Position numbers and translations under genes: made by a program
Shown: positions 6,517 through 9,208 of the stretch, piece by piece
Layout of the letters: every line of letters starts with the position of its first letter
Position numbering within the stretch: position 1 is the stretch's first letter
Notes under the pieces: model-generated
Databases searched by the model: none
What the model was told of the DNA's origin: nothing
What the model saw: only the letters and a program-made list of their open reading frames with translations
From: Methylomonas sp.
Lineage (GTDB): Bacteria > Pseudomonadota > Gammaproteobacteria > Methylococcales > Methylomonadaceae
Assembly: GCA_028688235.1 (NCBI GenBank)
Contig: JAQTYP010000108.1
Span: 1-9,208, forward strand
Length of the DNA stretch: 9,208 nucleotides
Direction: 5' to 3'

Positions 6517-7293
6517 TTATTTGCTGTGTATCTCGACGTGCAAGGCCCGGTATTCCTCGGTTAGCTTGTGGCTGGGAGCATAGTGGACCAAGGGCTGAGC
6601 ATCGGTATGGGATTCCCTGACCTTGACCGAAGTGGATATTTTGGTATCCAGCACCGGCAGGCCTTCGGCGATCAATTCCTCGACCAATTGCCGCGGCAGA
6701 TTGGCTTGTTTTTGGTATTGGTTGACTACGACGCCTTCGACGTGCAGACTCGGATTGTGGTCGGCTTTGACTTCCGCAATCGAACGCATCAATGTATAGA
6801 GCGCTTCGCGGGCGAAGGTGTCGCAGTCGAACGGAATCAAACATTTTTCTGCGGCGATCAACGCGGACAAGCTGTAAAAGTTCAGGATAGGGGGGGTATC
6901 TATATAGACTTGGTCGAAGCCTTCCAGTTTTTCCAGCGCCTCTTTCAGCTTGTAGATTTTATGGCGCGATTCCAACCGGCTTTGCAAGCCCTCTAGGTCG
7001 GGATGGGACGGCAGCACGTAGAGATTCGGGAACGGCGTTTCGTGTATCGTGCCGTCCAGGCTTTCCTTGCCGCCGCCGAAAAGGCCCAGCCCCAAGCTGT
7101 CTTTGAAAAAGTGGGCTATGGTCTTGTCCGAATCGGTCACTCTGGCCCCGAGCAAATATTGCGTCGAGTTGCCTTGTATATCCAGGTCGATCACCAGGGT
7201 TTTTTTGCCTTCGACGGCGCTGATGGCCGCCAGGTTGCATGTGATGGTGGATTTACCGACACCGCCTTTTTGGTTGAAAATCACCCTGCGCAT
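6517..7293 (-). CDS. ParA/MinD-family orphan partitioning ATPase
   Basis: This is an intact 258-residue ParA-type P-loop ATPase without an N-terminal DNA-binding domain. The deviant Walker A FNQKGGVGKST begins at residue 6 (signature lysine K9, P-loop lysine K14). Walker A' is VIDLDIQGNST at about 34-44, with Ile where most ParAs have Pro (DxDPQGN). Walker B is VYIDTPP at 129-135. ParA proteins dimerise with ATP, coat the nucleoid and position a cargo (plasmid, chromosome region, chemoreceptor cluster or microcompartment) when a partner stimulates hydrolysis. No ParB or parS-like repeat is visible, so it is an orphan with unknown cargo. The start ATG (7291-7293) has GAGG six bases upstream. 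It follows ybeL by 60 bases on the same strand and has its own strong promoter. A broken second copy of its 3' half lies downstream. Confidence 0.9.
   Translation of the reverse strand: MRRVIFNQKGGVGKSTITCNLAAISAVEGKKTLVIDLDIQGNSTQYLLGARVTDSDKTIAHFFKDSLGLGLFGGGKESLDGTIHETPFPNLYVLPSHPDLEGLQSRLESRHKIYKLKEALEKLEGFDQVYIDTPPILNFYSLSALIAAEKCLIPFDCDTFAREALYTLMRSIAEVKADHNPSLHVEGVVVNQYQKQANLPRQLVEELIAEGLPVLDTKISTSVKVRESHTDAQPLVHYAPSHKLTEEYRALHVEIHSK
6599..6861. repeat. Direct repeat, copy 2 (inside intact parA)
   Basis: This is the partner of 5289-5551 and codes for roughly residues 145-232 of the intact ParA, which do not include the ATP-binding P-loop. It has the same orientation, no gaps and four mismatches by hand count. 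The sharp fall in identity at both ends marks the limits of the exchange. Confidence 0.93.
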
Positions 7294-7329
7294 AATCGTC
7301 CTCGATAAAAAACTAAAATAAAGAGCCTC

Positions 7330-7357
7330 ATTATAAGGTTTATCCCTGCAATATCAA
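7330..7357 (-). promoter_or_regulatory. Strong sigma-70 promoter for parA, overlapping the ybeL stop codon
   Basis: On the - strand TTGATA (7352-7357, 5 of 6) is followed after 16 bases by a perfect TATAAT (7330-7335). The -35 box contains the ybeL stop codon TGA (7354-7356). Transcription would start near 7323, about 30 bases before the parA ATG at 7293. parA can thus be expressed without ybeL, although read-through from ybeL is also possible. Confidence 0.65.
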
Positions 7358-7842
7358 CAACGTGTGAAGGCTTCGCCTTGGCAGGAAGGGCATTTGGGGA
7401 TGATGCTGGTCGATTTGAAGGCGATTTCCTTGCCGCAGCCGTCGCAAGTGAAGGTGCCGGGCCCTGCTACTTCGCCGCTTTTATAGGGGTGGTACTGTTT
7501 GGCTTCCATTTCCAAAGCCGCCAGTTTGACTTTGGTTTTATCGGCTATGTCCATGAAGGCATCCAGTGCGAAGTTTTCGATTAAATCGATATCGAACTTC
7601 AGCCACTCGGACAGCGAGTTATTGTCATCTTCCTGCGTCGGCGAGGTAGCGACATGCTCGACGTCGCGCATCACGTAGTCGGCAATTTTATTGATCTCTT
7701 CCTGGGTGTGTCCGCCTAAAGCGGCGGTTTTTTCTTTGGCGATATCCAAGGCATCGGCAATCGAGTGCAAGGTGCCGTCCAATGCTTCGTATAAATGCCC
7801 CATCAGCTCGTCGTACGCTTTGATCAGTTTGTTTTCGCTCAT
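7354..7842 (-). CDS. ybeL: DUF1451-type zinc-ribbon protein YbeL
   Basis: This is a 162-residue acidic cytoplasmic protein. Residues 1-115 are predominantly helical and charged. The C-terminus has a zinc ribbon with two CxxC pairs, Cys133/Cys136 (CDGC) and Cys151/Cys154 (CPSC). The layout (helical domain, then KSGEVAGPGTFTC linker, then ribbon) and the length match the YbeL/DUF1451 family, whose role is unknown to me. A good AGGAG (7848-7852) precedes the ATG by five bases. It is divergent from leuS across a 91-base gap, the same arrangement as in E. coli, which strengthens the identification. It is transcribed toward parA and may be co-transcribed with it. Confidence 0.85.
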   Translation of the reverse strand: MSENKLIKAYDELMGHLYEALDGTLHSIADALDIAKEKTAALGGHTQEEINKIADYVMRDVEHVATSPTQEDDNNSLSEWLKFDIDLIENFALDAFMDIADKTKVKLAALEMEAKQYHPYKSGEVAGPGTFTCDGCGKEIAFKSTSIIPKCPSCQGEAFTRC

Positions 7843-7875
7843 GGCTGCTCCTTGTTGTTTTAATGATGTCAGGCT

Positions 7876-7903
7876 TTGGATTTAAGCCGCTGTAAGGTAT
7901 TCT
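7876..7903 (+). promoter_or_regulatory. Weak candidate promoter for leuS in the divergent gap
   Basis: TTGGAT (7876-7881) is separated by 16 bases from TATTCT (7898-7903), giving 3 and 4 consensus matches, and transcription would start near 7910. The gap 7843-7933 must also carry the ybeL promoter, for which I could not choose a convincing pair of boxes. Confidence 0.25.
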
Positions 7904-7933
7904 AGCGCCTTTTTACATCAAAAGACGAACAGG

Positions 7934-9208
7934 ATGGAAGAGCATTACAAACCCTCGGCGATAGAGCAAAAAGTACAGGCTGACTGGGAACAATCCGGCG
8001 TGTTTACCGCCAGGGAGGATAGCGGCAAGGAAAAATACTATTGTTTGTCGATGTTTCCTTATCCCAGCGGCAAACTGCATATGGGGCATGTGCGCAACTA
8101 CACGATAGGCGACGTGATCAGCCGCTTCCAACGCATGCAAGGCAAGCATGTGCTGCAACCCATGGGGTGGGACGCCTTCGGTCTGCCTGCCGAAAACGCG
8201 GCGATGCAAAACAAGGTGCATCCGGCCGACTGGACTTATTCCAATATCGACTACATGCGTGACCAGCTGAAGCGACTGGGTTTCGGTTACGACTGGAGCC
8301 GGGAGCTTGCGACCTGCGACCCCGACTATTACCGGTGGGAGCAATGGTTCTTCCTGCGTCTTTTGGAAAAAGGCTTGGTTTACAAGAAAACCGCCCCGGT
8401 CAATTGGTGCCCGCACGATCAAACCGTACTGGCCAACGAGCAAGTCATAGACGGTTGCTGCTGGCGCTGCGATACCCTGGTCGAGAAAAAAGAAATTTCG
8501 CAGTGGTTCTTGAAAATCACCGAATACGCTCAGGAACTCTTGGACGATCTGCAAAAACTGCCCGGCTGGCCCGAGCAGGTCAGAACCATGCAGGCCAACT
8601 GGATAGGCCGCTCGGAAGGGGTGGAGATGGATTTTGTCGCCGAAGGTTTCGCCGATCCTATCCGCATTTACACGACGCGCCCCGATACGGTCATGGGCGT
8701 GACTTATGTTGCCATCGCCGCCGAACATCCGCTCGCATTGAAGGCTGCCGAGACCAATCCCGACATCGCCGCTTTCACCGAATCCTGCAAACAAATGGAA
8801 ACTTCGGAAGCCGCGATGGAAACCATGGAAAAACGCGGCATCGCGTCCGGCTACATGGCGACGCACCCGTTAACCGGGGAGCAAGTGCCGGTCTGGATAG
8901 CCAACTTCGTGTTGATGAGCTACGGAACCGGTGCCGTGATGTCGGTACCGGCGCACGACCAGCGCGACTACGAATTTGCGAAGAAATACGGTATCGCGAT
9001 CAAGGAAGTCATCGCTGCCGCCGACGGTGCCGATGACAGCGTCGCCGAAAAAGCCTTTACGGATAAAGGCGTTTTGAAGAACTCCGGCGAATTCGACGGA
9101 TTGAATTTCAACCAAGCGTTCGACGCTATCGCCGACAAATTGAACGGCCTGGGTAAGGGCGAACGCAAGACCAACTTCGGCCTGCGCGACTGGGGCGTGT
9201 CGCGTCAA
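7934..9208 (+). CDS. leuS: Leucyl-tRNA synthetase, N-terminal 425 residues (3' end beyond window)
   Basis: An uninterrupted frame runs from the ATG at 7934 to the window end, about half of a normal bacterial LeuRS (about 860 residues). The enzyme activates leucine with ATP and loads it on tRNA-Leu in the cytoplasm. Landmarks in order are the class I HIGH motif as HMGH (49-52) within PYPSGKLHMGHVRNYT, the zinc-1 insertion WCPHDQTVLANEQVIDGCCWRC (158-179), the WIGRSEGVE junction (223-231) into the CP1 editing domain, the editing threonines in TTRPDT (247-252), and GTGAVMSVPAHDQRD (331-345) carrying the editing-site Asp342. The N-terminus MEEHYKPSAIEQKVQ aligns with E. coli MQEQYRP, which fixes the start. 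The only Shine-Dalgarno-like bases (AGG) directly abut the ATG, so the ribosome site is weak. The KMSKS loop and tRNA-binding domain are not in the window. Confidence 0.97.
   Translation, partial: MEEHYKPSAIEQKVQADWEQSGVFTAREDSGKEKYYCLSMFPYPSGKLHMGHVRNYTIGDVISRFQRMQGKHVLQPMGWDAFGLPAENAAMQNKVHPADWTYSNIDYMRDQLKRLGFGYDWSRELATCDPDYYRWEQWFFLRLLEKGLVYKKTAPVNWCPHDQTVLANEQVIDGCCWRCDTLVEKKEISQWFLKITEYAQELLDDLQKLPGWPEQVRTMQANWIGRSEGVEMDFVAEGFADPIRIYTTRPDTVMGVTYVAIAAEHPLALKAAETNPDIAAFTESCKQMETSEAAMETMEKRGIASGYMATHPLTGEQVPVWIANFVLMSYGTGAVMSVPAHDQRDYEFAKKYGIAIKEVIAAADGADDSVAEKAFTDKGVLKNSGEFDGLNFNQAFDAIADKLNGLGKGERKTNFGLRDWGVSRQ

Noticed and set aside
7913..8866. Long open frame (317 codons) on the - strand opposite leuS
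   Set aside because: It is fully antisense to a clearly conserved LeuRS, and its translation has no recognisable domain and His/Arg/Phe-rich composition typical of a shadow frame. No ribosome-binding site stands out.
8335..9036. A 233-codon + strand frame inside leuS
   Set aside because: It is out of frame with the continuous LeuRS frame, Arg-rich and without motifs.

Overview
The window reads as chromosomal DNA of a gammaproteobacterium. FliI, FliK and LeuS resemble their enterobacterial and pseudomonad counterparts, and ybeL lies divergent to leuS as it does in E. coli. A PEP-CTERM (exosortase-sorted) protein would fit a methanotroph of the Methylococcales or a similar environmental lineage. 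That narrower placement is inference; no marker gene here settles it.

Layout. (1) 1-3579, + strand: the distal part of a flagellar operon, fliH (3' end only), fliI, fliJ and fliK. The first three genes overlap by a few bases. fliI carries a one-base deletion in this sequence, next to two changes in otherwise well-conserved positions. fliK has a run of seven degenerate 14-residue repeats in its variable middle. The cluster stops at fliK; no fliL/fliM follows. (2) 3714-5147, + strand: a GCS2-type glutamate-cysteine/carboxylate-amine ligase-like gene with its own candidate promoter. (3) 5210-6516: a disturbed segment. It holds a 3'-terminal fragment of a ParA gene on the - strand, an imperfect palindrome exactly at the fragment's broken edge, an AT-richer PEP-CTERM gene on the - strand with its own promoter, and a long hairpin. 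(4) 6517-7842, - strand: an intact ParA-family ATPase gene preceded by ybeL (zinc-ribbon protein). A strong parA promoter has its -35 box over the ybeL stop codon. (5) 7934-9208, + strand: the first 425 codons of leuS, cut by the window end.

The most informative part is the pair of ParA copies. A 263-bp core (5289-5551 against 6599-6861) has only 4 mismatches by my hand count. The stretches on either side differ heavily, and on the C-terminal side the differences mostly leave the protein unchanged. This suggests an old, once functional second copy whose centre was recently homogenised or recombined and which was then cut by the insertion of other DNA.

In function, fliH/I/J/K serve flagellar type III export: ATPase regulator, ATPase, stalk protein and hook-length ruler. 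The ligase, the orphan ParA, ybeL and leuS look like independent housekeeping or accessory genes. I saw no CRISPR array, tRNA, rRNA or complete insertion sequence.
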